A model generated the notes under the pieces. The model searched no databases, was not told the DNA's origin, and worked only from the letters and a program-made list of their open reading frames with translations. Positions 12,925 through 22,686 of a stretch of 64,000 bases of DNA are shown one piece after another. This DNA comes from Didymella arachidicola. Its lineage: Eukaryota; Ascomycota; Dothideomycetes; Pleosporales; Didymellaceae. A program made the position numbers and the translations under genes. The DNA lies in contig CM049998.1 in the NCBI GenBank assembly GCA_016630955.3, positions 496,001-560,000 of the forward strand. Direction: 5' to 3'. Every line of letters begins with the position of its first letter. Position 1 is the first letter of the stretch.

Positions 12925-12990
12925 CGAGTAGGACGAGTGACGAGTAAGACGAGTAGGACGGGGAGGACGGGTCGAACGAGTACAACGAGT
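12916..12990. repeat. Imperfect short tandem repeat of GACGAGTA-like units
   Basis: Starting at the stop codon of the lactonase-like gene, about nine degenerate copies of GACGAGT(A/G) are seen, drifting into GGACGGGGAGGACGGG and AACGAGTA. It begins inside the last codons (GACGAG, Asp-Glu), so the C-terminus may be length-variable. Confidence 0.75.
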
Positions 12991-13457
12991 AGCGTGATAC
13001 CGTGATTGAAATACACGAGCACGTACCTGGCGACGTGGAAACCCAGCATCACATGAGTAATCGAGCAGTAGACCACGGTGCAAAACTGCAAGCCCCGCAC
13101 ACCCATAGCTTCCCACCACACCCACCACACCCAGCAAATCAAACCTGGAAACAGACACAATCCGTAATCAAGATACTTCCCTGCTGCTGCAAGTAGCAGC
13201 ATTGTGTGGATTCCCTGTTCAAGTAATGTGGGTGTGGTAGGAGGAAGTGGTTGGGATTGCGGTGCGCGTGCCGGTGGATGGGAATGGTGTTGGGAGCAGA
13301 GCAGGGGGGGCACGGATCAAGCGGTATTAGGGTGCTGGGAGGGGTGTGTAAGGCTGGGGGGTATGTGGATCGGGATAGATGCACTGGATGGGAGGGAGCG
13401 TGACCATATAACACTGAACGACCCAAATCTCCCCCCATTCAAATCAATTCCCTACGA
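12925..13457. other. Convergent intergenic space
   Basis: Between the 3' ends of the lactonase-like gene and the MATE gene. Apart from the short tandem repeat it holds C- or G-rich low-complexity DNA and no convincing gene. Confidence 0.6.
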
Positions 13458-15467
13458 CTAATTAGCAGCGTTCCTGACCTTGGCCTGCTCAACCGCCCTC
13501 TCCCAACTCGTCCTATAAATAAACAGCCCCTCAATGAGCGCAACAACACCCAGCGCCACCGCAGGCCCAGCCCACAACCCATACAAGCCCAATTTCGCAC
13601 CGAACCCGAGGCCGAAACTAATCGGCATGCCGACGAGATAGTAGGCGAACAACCCCACATACCCCCCGATTTCCTGGCGTCCCAGACCGCGCAGGATGCC
13701 GTTGCAATTCGCGGACAGGGCGTCAAAGACCTGAAAGGTAGCGCACAGCGGGAGGAGTTTGGCGACGAGGTCGATGACCTGTTCGTCTGGGGTGAAGAGG
13801 CGGGGGATTTGATTGCGGAGCAAGCTGAGGAGGAGGAGGTTTCCTGTGCCGACGATGACGGCACCGATGATGGCTACTTTGGCGGCGGTTTTGGCGGGGA
13901 CGGCGAGCGTCGCGCCGATGAGGTTCGCGATGCGGGTGCTTGCTGCGACACTCATCGGGAAGGGGATCTGGAAGGTGATTCCCGTGATGCTGCCCAGGAC
14001 GGATTGGGCGGCGAGCTCGTTGGCGCCCAGCCAGCTGCTGCTGAGGGTGAGGACTTCGAAGGCGAGGAACTCGGCGAGGACCATGATTAGGCCGGGTAGG
14101 GCGAGTTTGATCATGGGGGTCCAGTTGCGGAGGGCGCGGCGGTCGAAGCCGCCCCAGCACTGGTAGCCGTCGATGAAGCGGACGTAGAGGAGGAGGAGAG
14201 CGGGGAGGAGGTTTTCTGTGATGGCGACGGCGATGGGGGCGCCGACGAAGCCCCAGCCGAGGTGCCAGACAAACAGCCAGTGGAGGAAGGCGTTGAGGGG
14301 CGCGCAGAGCAGGAGGATGTACATGTTGATGCTGAACAGGCCCTGGGCTTGGACGTAGCGCTTTCCGCTCTCAAAGGCGGCGTACCCGGGGGCGCCGAAG
14401 ATGAGCACCTTGAGGTACAGGCCGGCGAGACGGGCGGTCTCGGGCTCGGGGACGATGAGCGAGAGGAGCTGGGTGCCGCAGGCCCAGATGATGGAGATGG
14501 GGATGGTGATGAGCAGGAGGAAGGCGAGCATGCGCTGGAACTGCAGGCCGACGAGATGCGGACGGCCGGAGCCGTAGGCCTGGGCGCACAGCGTGTCGAG
14601 GCTGGTTGCGAGGCCCTGGTAGACGGCGTAGCCCGTGATGGAGGCCGTCATGCTGGCGAGCGAGACGGCGCCGAGCTCCGTCTTGCCGATGTGGCCGACG
14701 GTGAAGATGCTGGCAACCGGCAGACTGTACTGCAGGAGGAAGGTCAGGATCATGGGCGCGGAGCTCTTGCACAGGACCTTTGTTTCACGCTGCCAGCTCG
14801 TGTTGATCTTGCCGGCGGCCACGGCTTCGTTCCACTTCTTGTTGATCGTCTTGGGGGTGTCCAGGCCGCCATAGGGCTGGTCTGGGTCGCCTGCTGCGTC
14901 GCCCAGGAGCGCATCGGCTTCAGAGGCGTCTTGGTGGTTGCCAGACTCTTCGTCGGGGGTGCTGCGCACTTTTCTCAAGATGGGGAGGGAGTGCTTGGGC
15001 CCGATTCTGGTCGCAGGCCCCACGCTGCCGGAACGAGGGTGCTTTGGGAGCAGCAGATTGTTATCGCGGAGCAAACTCCGCTCCTCTTCTCTGACAGCCT
15101 CCCGCTCTTTCTTGCTCAGATAGTTGTGCTTCTTCGCGCTCGTCGACAGGAAGGAGTTGTTCTGCGGCGCGCTGCTCGACGCAATGGCCAGCCCCCTCTG
15201 CCCGGGATTCACGTAGCTCGGCCTGCGATAAGAATTGATCATCGAGTACTGGCGGATGGTCGAACTGCCAGAAGATGACTCGTCGTCGCCATCCGTGTCC
15301 TCGGGCTCAGAGTCCGAGTTGTCGTCTTCCAGGTCCCGCGCGATTGCCTCTTCGGCGATGCCTGTTTCGTGCGCGAAGCCCTCCATTTGCGCGGCGACAT
15401 CGTTGGCGAATTCGTTGACGCCGCCGGCGTGAGCCGAAGGCGAGGTTGAGGTTGCTGGTGGGGCCAT
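13458..15467 (-). CDS. MATE-family multidrug/toxin efflux transporter
   Basis: A cation-coupled exporter of organic molecules in the plasma or vacuolar membrane. The gene is one exon of 669 codons. Residues 1-220 form a polar, acidic and Ser-rich cytosolic extension typical of fungal and yeast ERC1-like MATE proteins. The membrane domain begins near residue 228 (KVLCKSSAPMILTFLLQYSL) and holds about twelve hydrophobic segments in two halves, with characteristic GxxxxLDTLCAQAYGSG and later EFLAFEVLTLSS motifs. The start ATG at 15467 is the first in frame. Codons are strongly C/G-ending, like neighbouring genes. Substrate cannot be read from sequence. Confidence 0.95.
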   Translation of the reverse strand: MAPPATSTSPSAHAGGVNEFANDVAAQMEGFAHETGIAEEAIARDLEDDNSDSEPEDTDGDDESSSGSSTIRQYSMINSYRRPSYVNPGQRGLAIASSSAPQNNSFLSTSAKKHNYLSKKEREAVREEERSLLRDNNLLLPKHPRSGSVGPATRIGPKHSLPILRKVRSTPDEESGNHQDASEADALLGDAAGDPDQPYGGLDTPKTINKKWNEAVAAGKINTSWQRETKVLCKSSAPMILTFLLQYSLPVASIFTVGHIGKTELGAVSLASMTASITGYAVYQGLATSLDTLCAQAYGSGRPHLVGLQFQRMLAFLLLITIPISIIWACGTQLLSLIVPEPETARLAGLYLKVLIFGAPGYAAFESGKRYVQAQGLFSINMYILLLCAPLNAFLHWLFVWHLGWGFVGAPIAVAITENLLPALLLLYVRFIDGYQCWGGFDRRALRNWTPMIKLALPGLIMVLAEFLAFEVLTLSSSWLGANELAAQSVLGSITGITFQIPFPMSVAASTRIANLIGATLAVPAKTAAKVAIIGAVIVGTGNLLLLSLLRNQIPRLFTPDEQVIDLVAKLLPLCATFQVFDALSANCNGILRGLGRQEIGGYVGLFAYYLVGMPISFGLGFGAKLGLYGLWAGPAVALGVVALIEGLFIYRTSWERAVEQAKVRNAAN

Positions 15468-16061
15468 GGTTCCTGTTCCCAGAGTCTGCGTGTTGCACTG
15501 CGGCAGACTCGCCTTCCACCTCTTTTCCCAGCTGTGGTCGCGAAGAATGGCGTCAGAGAGCTGGGAAGCTGGCCGGCGGCCCAGGGTCTTTTAAAATCTG
15601 AGGTGGAGACTAATTAGACGGAGGTCCGATGTCAAAGGCCTGTCCAATGGGTCCGCTCATGGCCGAGAGCGGTAGCTCCATGCGGACTGCTTAGCGCGTT
15701 CGAGTTAGGCGCAGGTGGATGGCGCCCTGTTGTCGCCGGGGGCCAATGGCGAGGCGAGACATGATGTGAGTGTTACATATCGGGTGTTGAGATGTCAGCG
15801 TCGCAGGTGAGTCGAGATGAGTGGGAGGTACAGCATGCTGTGCAGAGACGAGCAGCCAGTGTTGCGTCGAGATTTGTTGAACCTGCAAAAAGTGACTAGC
15901 CGACTAATCAAGGATTGCAGCGTATTGAGAGATATTCATCTTCAACAAGATTCAAGGGTTGACGTTCTGTGCACGTGGTCTGGGTTACACAGGCTCGTGC
16001 AAGGCCAGACATGGCAACGTCCCGTGATTATGAAAGCATGGAGAGCAATGATATAAGAAAT
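15468..16061. other. MATE promoter region
   Basis: Lies upstream of the MATE gene and downstream of the PQ-loop gene, both on the minus strand. Contains CCAAT elements near 15645 and 15744 on the plus strand. No gene seen. Confidence 0.5.
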
Positions 16062-17047
16062 CTAGCTAACGTCCTCGGTCACCAGCAGCGGCGTGCGCTC
16101 ACTGCCGCCACCGGCCACTTCCTCCAGCCTCTCTTTCCTCTCCCTCCTCTCTCTCCACAAGAAGCCCAGACTCATGGCCAACAGACAGCCCTGCAGACAG
16201 CCCGTGAAGATGAACAGTCCCCAGGCACTCCACCCGCCCTTGCCCAGACGCGCATACAGACTAGCCGCAAAGACAAAGCTGCCCGGCGTCTGAATGCACA
16301 TCATCAGCACAGACAAGCTGCCGGGCTCCTGCAGACGCCAGGTGGTCAGGATCTGCGGAATGTACTGTATAGCAGCGAGTCCCGTAGCCAATAGCCCGAG
16401 GAAGTTGGCCCAGGCGCGGACGTGGGCGGGCAGTGCGTAGACAAAAACGACAGAGCCGAGGAAGGCGAGGATGAAGAAGGCGAGCGAGACGGCGAGGACC
16501 AGGACGGCTTCTTTCCAGGTGGGCATGTGTGCGTCGTCGGCGAGCTCGGCGTCCTGGTCGATGCCGGGGATGGCGGGGCGCGGGAAGAAGATGAGGAAGA
16601 GCAGCATGCTGGGGGGGCGTTAGTCACAGTTTGTTTGTATGTATAAGGGAGGCGACGCACATGAAGAAGAAGCAGGTCCACTGCACGCCAATCTGCGCAA
16701 TGCCCAGCAGGGCGGCGGCGCAGGGGAAGCGGCCGATTTCCTTGCAGCAGGCCATGTCGGCGGTGCTCTCGGGCAGGGTCAGGATGTTGGCGATGCTGGC
16801 GGTGCCTGACACGGTGCCGAGCAGGACGAACAGCGGGCTGAGGCCGCGCGACGAGCGGCGCTGGATGATTTTGTAGTGCTGCGGGAGGTACGAGACAAGG
16901 ATGCCGACGACGATGAAGCTGTTGGGTCAGCGCTGTGTATATTGCTGCTGGCAGACGGTGGCTCGTAGCTTACACGGAGACGGAAAAGTTGACTATGTCG
17001 GGGTGCTCCAGCTCGCGGCACCGCGCGTGGTCTATTGGCTTCATCAT
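16062..17047 (-). CDS. PQ-loop repeat membrane protein
   Basis: A small multi-spanning protein of the PQ-loop family (PF04193; cystinosin, Ypq and SWEET relatives), which mostly carry amino acids or sugars across vacuole or Golgi membranes. Exons 17047-16974, 16918-16661 and 16608-16062 (introns of 55 and 52 bases) give 292 residues. The first PQ motif is in VGILVSYLPQHYKIIQRRSS and the second in FLGLLATGLAAIQYIPQILT. About seven hydrophobic segments are visible. The acidic tail ends ERTPLLVTEDVS, where ERTPLL resembles a dileucine vacuolar sorting signal (inference). The gene starts 265 bases from PEX12 on the opposite strand. Confidence 0.88.
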
Positions 17048-17312
17048 GGCTATCGACTCCGTCGGTGGTGTTGTGGTGGCAGAGCTGTCGAGATGCGGCT
17101 GAAGCTCATGACCAGTGACGCACGCGCGACGCGACGGGACGGATCCACTCACGTCGCAATGCCTCGGTCCGCAATCCATCACGACCACCACCGCGACCTC
17201 CAACCCCAGAATCCATACTCCAACCCAGCACCGCCACAACCTCCACTCCTTGCTTGCCATCACCACGCAACCACCGCACAACCAATGCACACCCCCCACT
17301 AACACCCCCACA
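17048..17312. promoter_or_regulatory. Shared divergent promoter, PQ-loop gene and PEX12
   Basis: The two start codons face away from each other with 265 bases between them, so both promoters must lie in or overlap this interval. The PEX12 side is C/A-rich. No specific site was identified. Confidence 0.55.
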
Positions 17313-18668
17313 ATGGAGTTCCTCCCGGCCCTCCAATCCGCCACCGACGACCTCAAACCCTCCCTCTTCGAACTCCTCTCGGAACAACAACTCTCCGCCC
17401 TCCTCCCCCCCTCCCTGCGCTACCTCCTCGCAGTCGCCACACCCCACTACCCGCGCTACCTCCTCCCACTCCTCAACTCCTTCGACGAAGTCTACGCGCT
17501 GCTCATGCTCGCCCTCGAGCGCCACTTCCTGCGCACCCACGGCGGCTCCTTCACCGAGACCTTCTACGGGCTGAAGCGCGCGCGCGTGCTGAGGGTGCGC
17601 GGGGGCGAGGTGCCGCGCGCGCAGATTGGCGCCCCGGAGAGTGTGAGCAGCGCGGTTAGGCTTAGCAAGGGGGATGTGTGGAGGAATCTCGCCGTGTTGG
17701 TGGGTGTGCCGTGGGTGAAGCGGAAGCTGGATGAGGCGTATGATGTGCATGCGGCGCATGCGGGGCTGTTGGGGGCTGGGTACGATGCGCAGCGGGGGCG
17801 GGAGCAGGGGGTGAGGGAGAGGGTGGTGCGCTGGTGGAAGTGGTTTCTGCGGAGAGTGTATCCGAGCGTGAACGCGGCCTACTTCTTCTCGCTGCTGCTG
17901 TTCAACATGGCGTATCTCTTCGACGGGTCAAAGTACCACTCCCCGCTGCTGTGGCTCGTGGGGACGCGCATCCGCAGACTGGGCGCTGCGGACCACGCCG
18001 CCATCGCAGCGCTGGGAGCGACGCCAAAAACCCCCGCCAGGCCCGGCGAAGGCGGCAGCATCTTCACCCCGCGAAACCTCGCGCGCAGCATCCAACCCCG
18101 GCTCCTCAGCAGTCTGAAGATCCTACTCCCGACATCCATCTTCCTGCTCAAGTTCCTCGAGTGGTGGCACGCCTCCGACTTCGCGCGCCAGCTCTCCCGC
18201 AAAGCAGCTGAGAACATCGAGCTGCCGCCGCCCGTGCTCCCTCCATCTTCCGTCTCGCTAGCACGACAAACGAAAAACACACAAGGGAAATCCGAGCCCC
18301 AGGCAGATAAGATCGACCCCCCGATATCCGCGTCAACCCTCCTCCCCATCCTCACCGTTGCTCTCCCTGCAGACTCGGCCCTCTGCCCTATATGCACCGC
18401 GCACATTGTTAATCCGACCGCGAGCCCCACCGGCTACGTGTACTGCTACACGTGCATCCACCGCTGGGTCGCCGGCGAGCACGAGCGGCAGGTAGCCTTC
18501 ATGGAGGGGGCTGCGGCGTTTGACGCAGATGATGGAGAAGAAGATGCCGGCTGGAGCCGCGACGAGGGGAGTCGCGAGGGGAGGTGGGAGAGCGGGCGGG
18601 GCCGAGACGCAGTCACGGGGCGGAAAGTGCTTGGGGGGACTGAGGCATTGAGGAGGGTCGTCGTATAG
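17313..18668 (+). CDS. PEX12: Peroxin 12, peroxisomal RING E3 component
   Basis: PEX12 is an integral peroxisomal membrane protein that with PEX2 and PEX10 forms the ubiquitin ligase channel recycling the PTS1 receptor PEX5. One exon, 451 residues. The N-terminal Pex2/Pex12 domain is clear (MEFLPALQSATDDLKPSLFE; YPRYLLPLLNSFDEVYALLM). Two or more membrane segments lie near residues 190-205 and 270-290. The C-terminal RING is partial, as usual for PEX12: CPIC near residues 355-358, then CYTCIHRWV, without a full second zinc site. The start ATG at 17313 gives the conserved N-terminus; in-frame ATGs upstream would add an unrelated Thr/His-rich stretch. Codons are strongly C/G-ending. Confidence 0.93.
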   Translation: MEFLPALQSATDDLKPSLFELLSEQQLSALLPPSLRYLLAVATPHYPRYLLPLLNSFDEVYALLMLALERHFLRTHGGSFTETFYGLKRARVLRVRGGEVPRAQIGAPESVSSAVRLSKGDVWRNLAVLVGVPWVKRKLDEAYDVHAAHAGLLGAGYDAQRGREQGVRERVVRWWKWFLRRVYPSVNAAYFFSLLLFNMAYLFDGSKYHSPLLWLVGTRIRRLGAADHAAIAALGATPKTPARPGEGGSIFTPRNLARSIQPRLLSSLKILLPTSIFLLKFLEWWHASDFARQLSRKAAENIELPPPVLPPSSVSLARQTKNTQGKSEPQADKIDPPISASTLLPILTVALPADSALCPICTAHIVNPTASPTGYVYCYTCIHRWVAGEHERQVAFMEGAAAFDADDGEEDAGWSRDEGSREGRWESGRGRDAVTGRKVLGGTEALRRVVV

Positions 18669-18694
18669 CACTCTATCCACTCGAATTCCCACTC

Positions 18695-18714
18695 CCATCC
18701 ATCCATCCATCCAT
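18695..18714. repeat. CCAT microsatellite, 5 units
   Basis: Five perfect copies of CCAT lie between the convergent 3' ends of PEX12 and the next gene. Confidence 0.9.
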
Positions 18715-19575
18715 TCATCTACAAACATCCCCGCAAACATGCGCCCACACCCCACACCCCCCCTCCTCCCTCCTCCTCCTCCCTTCCCTCCCCCACCTCA
18801 TCCTCCCCAACACCCGCCTCTCCTCCATCCTCCCCGGCCACCCCCTAGCCCTCTCCCCCACACTCCTCACCCCGGCCCTAACACCCCTCGCCCACTTATC
18901 CGTCTTAAGCGCCGCGCGCTCCAGCATCTCGCCGCGGGGTACAAACGGATACAACACCAGAGTCGCGACGCGGCTCGGCCGCTGCTGCTGCGGAGGGGTG
19001 GGGGTGTAGAGGGGGTATGGATCTTGAAGCGTGTATGGGGGCGGGAGGTCAGATGCTGGGGAGACTTCTGTTGATGTGCAGCGGACGCTGTATTGGCGGT
19101 GGTCAGAGCGCGGGTCGAGATGGTGGTGGGGTGAAGCGAGGGTGTCGATGGGGGTGGAGAGCGTGGTTACGCGGCGGATGGAGGGGGCGTAGACGGGGAG
19201 GTCTTCTCCGGGGGGCGCGTCGAGGACGATGCCGTGGCGGCGGGTGTCGTTTGTTTGGCAGGCCGTGTCGCTGCGTCTGCGTCGTGTGCATGTCGGCGGC
19301 GGTGCTTGCGCCTCTTGCTGCTGAATCGCTCGTGCTGCGCCCGTCTCACGCGCCGCTTCTCCACCCCCATCCTCAGCCTCGCACGCCGGCTCGCGCATCT
19401 GCGTCGCCATGTGCCCGGGGCTGAAAAGCATCCGTATGCTATTCACCTGCATATCGAAATTGCCGTAGAAGCGGCGCCGGCGTCGTCGAGCCAGATTCGC
19501 CATCCCGCCGTCCACGTCCACCCGGCAGACAGAAACAGACTCAAACGAGTGTAACGAAACCGAAGAAGAAGGCAT
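18715..19575 (-). CDS. Hypothetical protein with PPxY motif
   Basis: An open frame of 286 codons from the ATG at 19575. I do not recognise it. The protein is polar, Arg-rich and Pro-rich, with a central LPPPYTLQDPYPLYTP stretch; PPPY is a WW-domain ligand of the kind bound by Rsp5/Nedd4 ubiquitin ligases (established for the motif, inferred here). The C-terminus is very rich in Arg and Gly and may be partly read-through of low-complexity DNA. Convergent with PEX12. C/G-rich DNA makes chance long frames likely here, so the gene is uncertain. Confidence 0.45.
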   Translation of the reverse strand: MPSSSVSLHSFESVSVCRVDVDGGMANLARRRRRRFYGNFDMQVNSIRMLFSPGHMATQMREPACEAEDGGGEAARETGAARAIQQQEAQAPPPTCTRRRRSDTACQTNDTRRHGIVLDAPPGEDLPVYAPSIRRVTTLSTPIDTLASPHHHLDPRSDHRQYSVRCTSTEVSPASDLPPPYTLQDPYPLYTPTPPQQQRPSRVATLVLYPFVPRGEMLERAALKTDKWARGVRAGVRSVGERARGWPGRMEERRVLGRMRWGREGRRRREEGGCGVWAHVCGDVCR

Positions 19576-20302
19576 CGTCGACCATACCGCCTCGACTGAC
19601 AAACCAGCCAGACACACATGCGAGAAAAAGACAAGCCCAGCGACGCAATTCTCGATATTTAATCATGACGACCGGTTCCGCTTTCTCACTCCCTCGATAC
19701 CGGTCCAGCCAAAGTAACCCACCCCCCATCGCCAACCATTTAAAGCGTACCGCTCAACTACGCAGTAGTACACTTGGCGCAGTAGTACACTTGGTAGAAT
19801 CCACCCGCCGCCCCGCCGCCATCAAAGCTTGACCGTTGTTTGAGGTTCCTTTGACGCTTTGGTTCCCGGTACGCGAGGCCGTTTGCAGCTGAGCCATGTT
19901 GGTAGGGGAAATGCGGGGGCGGACGGTGGAAATGTTGGCGATGACTCGCGTATTCCTTCCTTTGGCGGTGCGCCTTGTGGACTCGGGATTTGCTGCTGAC
20001 CTGGGCATGTTGAACAGCCTAACGTGGGCCATGGGCCAACAACAGGGGATTCGGGCGTTGGCCATCGCGAATCGTACCGTCCACTTGCATGGCGTTTGTG
20101 AGCGTCTCGATCGTGAAACGGGGCCCGATTTTGGCGTGGTACCGATCACGACATTGGAGGAGCCAAGTTTGGACGATGAAGGAAGCTGCAGTGGTGGCAG
20201 ATGGGTCCCGTGCCAACGAGCATGTTGGAGGATGCGAGGCCCGCAATCATCTCAGCGGATGGGAAATATGCAGCACTCCACTCTTCCAAAATACTCCTTG
20301 TT
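19576..20302. other. Intergenic with 17-bp duplication
   Basis: Holds the tandem 17-mer annotated separately. Short open frames occur on both strands (plus 19896-20429, minus 20149-19754), overlap each other, and neither resembles a known family. Confidence 0.45.
19761..19794. repeat. Perfect tandem duplication of a 17-mer
   Basis: CGCAGTAGTACACTTGG occurs twice head to tail with no mismatch. It lies outside any supported gene. Confidence 0.95.
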
Positions 20303-20641
20303 TCACCCATCGGGGTGCATCGCTCTCAGCATCTCCACCACCACCACTTTACTCATCTCCCCTATCTCCAGCCCCGTCACCGTCCTCCCCCATCGCTGCC
20401 CGAACACAACCACCGTGATGGGCAGCTGATTCGGCGCGAACTCGAACATGCAGCTCGTCTCTAGCGTGTAATCCATCGTCGACGCGTCATTGCGCTTGGC
20501 GAAGCTTTCCAACTCCGCAAGGAAAGTCCGGCATCGCGGAACAGAAGAGCTGTAGACGTGCAGGATCTGGGTGTGGTGTGTCTGTTGGATCAGTTGGTGA
20601 GCTTGAGGACTTCGTAAGCTAGCCACCCAGTGCATGAGCAT
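20303..20641 (-). CDS. Possible small hypothetical protein
   Basis: An open frame of 112 codons. The second half (ELESFAKRNDASTMDYTLET then PITVVVFGQRWGRTVTGLEI) alternates polar and hydrophobic residues like a folded beta-rich protein, which is why I list it. No family recognised. A splice acceptor CCCAG near residue 24 could mean the true N-terminus lies elsewhere. Confidence 0.3.
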   Translation of the reverse strand: MLMHWVASLRSPQAHQLIQQTHHTQILHVYSSSVPRCRTFLAELESFAKRNDASTMDYTLETSCMFEFAPNQLPITVVVFGQRWGRTVTGLEIGEMSKVVVVEMLRAMHPDG

Positions 20642-21025
20642 AGCATATCTCCTTAAAGCGCACTCGACCTTGGCTTACACCATGGACAGCGAAGAAGACA
20701 ACATTCATGAATTAGTGTGATTGATATCGTGCAGTCGACCAACATCGAGTGCGAGGCCGACGTTGTAAAACCTTGACGAAGACTTTGCAACCGCCATAAT
20801 CGAGTAGACACCACGCAGCTTCGACAACACCCTGGAGATGTCGACATACTGATGTCTGCAGATGACTGGAGATTCCCCAGATCAAAGTAATGTGTACAAA
20901 GCGCATTCGAACACCTCCCATCCGTCTCGGTATCGCTTTGTTTCGTGAATCGTCATGTCGCTTTCAAAATCAAGAAAAGGCAGACCCATTTGGTCTTTGC
21001 CTGATCCTCCAACGCCGATTCCAAC
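20642..21025. other. Intergenic, 3' of the GATA factor
   Basis: No gene, repeat or site recognised. Probably 3' region of the GATA factor. Confidence 0.5.
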
Positions 21026-22686
21026 TTAGTCGTGACCCAATTCAGCCAATTCAGCTGCTATCCTCTCTTCCTCTTTCTTCGCAGCCTCTGCGTTCCTTTT
21101 TGCGGCCTCTTGCTCGCGGATCAGTCGCTCTCTACGACTCTGCTTATCTTCTTGTGTTGCAGTCGGGTTTGGTGAAGACCCGCCGGATGGACGAAGTGGT
21201 ACGGAAAGGGACGGATCGATGTTGAACTCTTCGGTGCGCGGGTGGTTCAGGATCGACGATATCGCGTTCGGTCGGTGCGGCGCAGGGGTTACGGCTTTGG
21301 TCGGTAGCTCGTCTGGATCCATGGTCGCACTGAGACTACGCTTTCGTGGTGAAGGAGCACCTGGTTGTGTCGAGGGATTGGATGTGACGTTGAGCTTGTT
21401 GGTACCATAATGGGTAAAGTCCACCGCTAGAGGTCCTCGAGGTTCCGGTGTGAAGTCCTCGCGGGATGGAATAGGATCGGGAGATGCTGAGCCGTCGAGC
21501 GCTGGGGTCTGCGAGGAGCGCTGGGGCGGAGAGTAATTAGCCACAGAAGGCGCAGCTTGCGAGTTGTTGTCACCAGCAGGGACGACACGTTTTCGGCGTT
21601 TGATCTCTTGCTTCTTCATTGCAACGGGCCGATGGCTGCCGTGAAGCTTGTAGTAAAGACCTACGCAAAGTATTAGTGTATATTCTCTCGAGCCTCCGCA
21701 CTTCACATACCACAAGCATTGCAGATGATATGGCCAGCATCGTCCCTGCGCCAGAGCGGTGTGATAGTAGTGCCGCAATTTTGGCAGGCCGGAATTGCAC
21801 TTGTCGAGGCTGATCCTGAGCAGGAGCCGGAAGCACCGTCCTCATTCGAGCCGTCTGTAGACTTCGATGCAGCATTTGCTTGTAGCGCAAACTTGGCGGT
21901 CTTGGAAACACGGTTGTTGAAAGCAGGGCACCCGTTGCACCCTTGCTGACCCCCAGTGCCGTTGCACCTGCCTCCGCCTGGACATGTTCCTGACGCCACC
22001 CGATCTGCTGCAACATACGTTGCTACTCGAGTCGACGAAGCAACGTTCCCAGGCGAGACATCTTGGTTGGTAGCTGCAGTAATGGTCGGAGTTTGCTGAA
22101 CTGTGACATTTGGTTGCGAAGGAGTATTGCGCTTGAGATTGACCGGACGTTGCTGGTTCCTTGCTTTGATGTAGAGCCCACAGGCATTGCAGACAGTCTC
22201 TCCAGTCGGCGAACGACGCCATAGGGGCGTTTGTGTTGTTCTACAGTTACTTCAATCCGTCAGTATCCCAAATGCAGATATTGGGCGCCTGGAGCTGAGC
22301 ATCCACCCACTCGCAGGTCTCGAAACATGCCAAGCCACATACCTGCAGACTTGCCCAATTATAGGCGCGCTATCTCCACCAGCATTCCGAGGTGGTAACG
22401 GCAACGAAGTCGAAGGCGCCGGTGAAATCGCTGCGCCCGCGATAGGTATGGCATCCTCAAGAGAGTGGTAGATCTCGGATTTCGGGTCGTCCTGCGGCGT
22501 GCCTGGCTGTTGTTGATCTCTGGAAGGTGACCCGACATTTGACATGTGAGCATCTTGAACCTGATTCAGACGTCGGAGGCTCTCGGCCATTTCCAGTTCT
22601 TCTTTGCTTGACTCCCGCGATAGGTGATGTGGGTGGGTGGGCGTTGGAGCAAGTGAAGTGCCTCCGTTGCCTGAAGGATGCGCCAT
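21026..22686 (-). CDS. sreA: Iron-responsive two-finger GATA repressor (SreA/Sre1/Urbs1 type)
   Basis: This family represses siderophore synthesis and iron uptake when iron is plentiful, binding ATCWGATAA sites. Exons 22686-22343, 22249-21711 and 21660-21026 (introns of 93 and 50 bases) give 505 residues. GATA finger 1 (about residues 113-137, VCSNC...VCNAC) and finger 2 (about 270-294, CQNCGTTITPLWRR...ICNACG) are both complete. Between them lies the diagnostic Cys-rich iron-sensing region, CPGGGRCNGTGGQQGCNGC, near 202-222. After finger 2 comes the basic RPVAMKKQEIKRRKR; the C-terminus is a charged Glu/Ala helix. Intron 1 splits finger 1, and the finger is only whole if the acceptor GAAG before 22249 is used. 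A more consensus TGTAG nine bases downstream would delete Ser-Asn-Cys. The start ATG is the first in frame, but an upstream exon cannot be excluded. Confidence 0.93.

Noticed and set aside
14262..15278. 338-codon plus-strand ORF antisense to the MATE gene
   Set aside because: It is the mirror of C/G-rich coding sequence; its Gly/Asp/Glu/Val composition is what antisense reading of such a gene gives.
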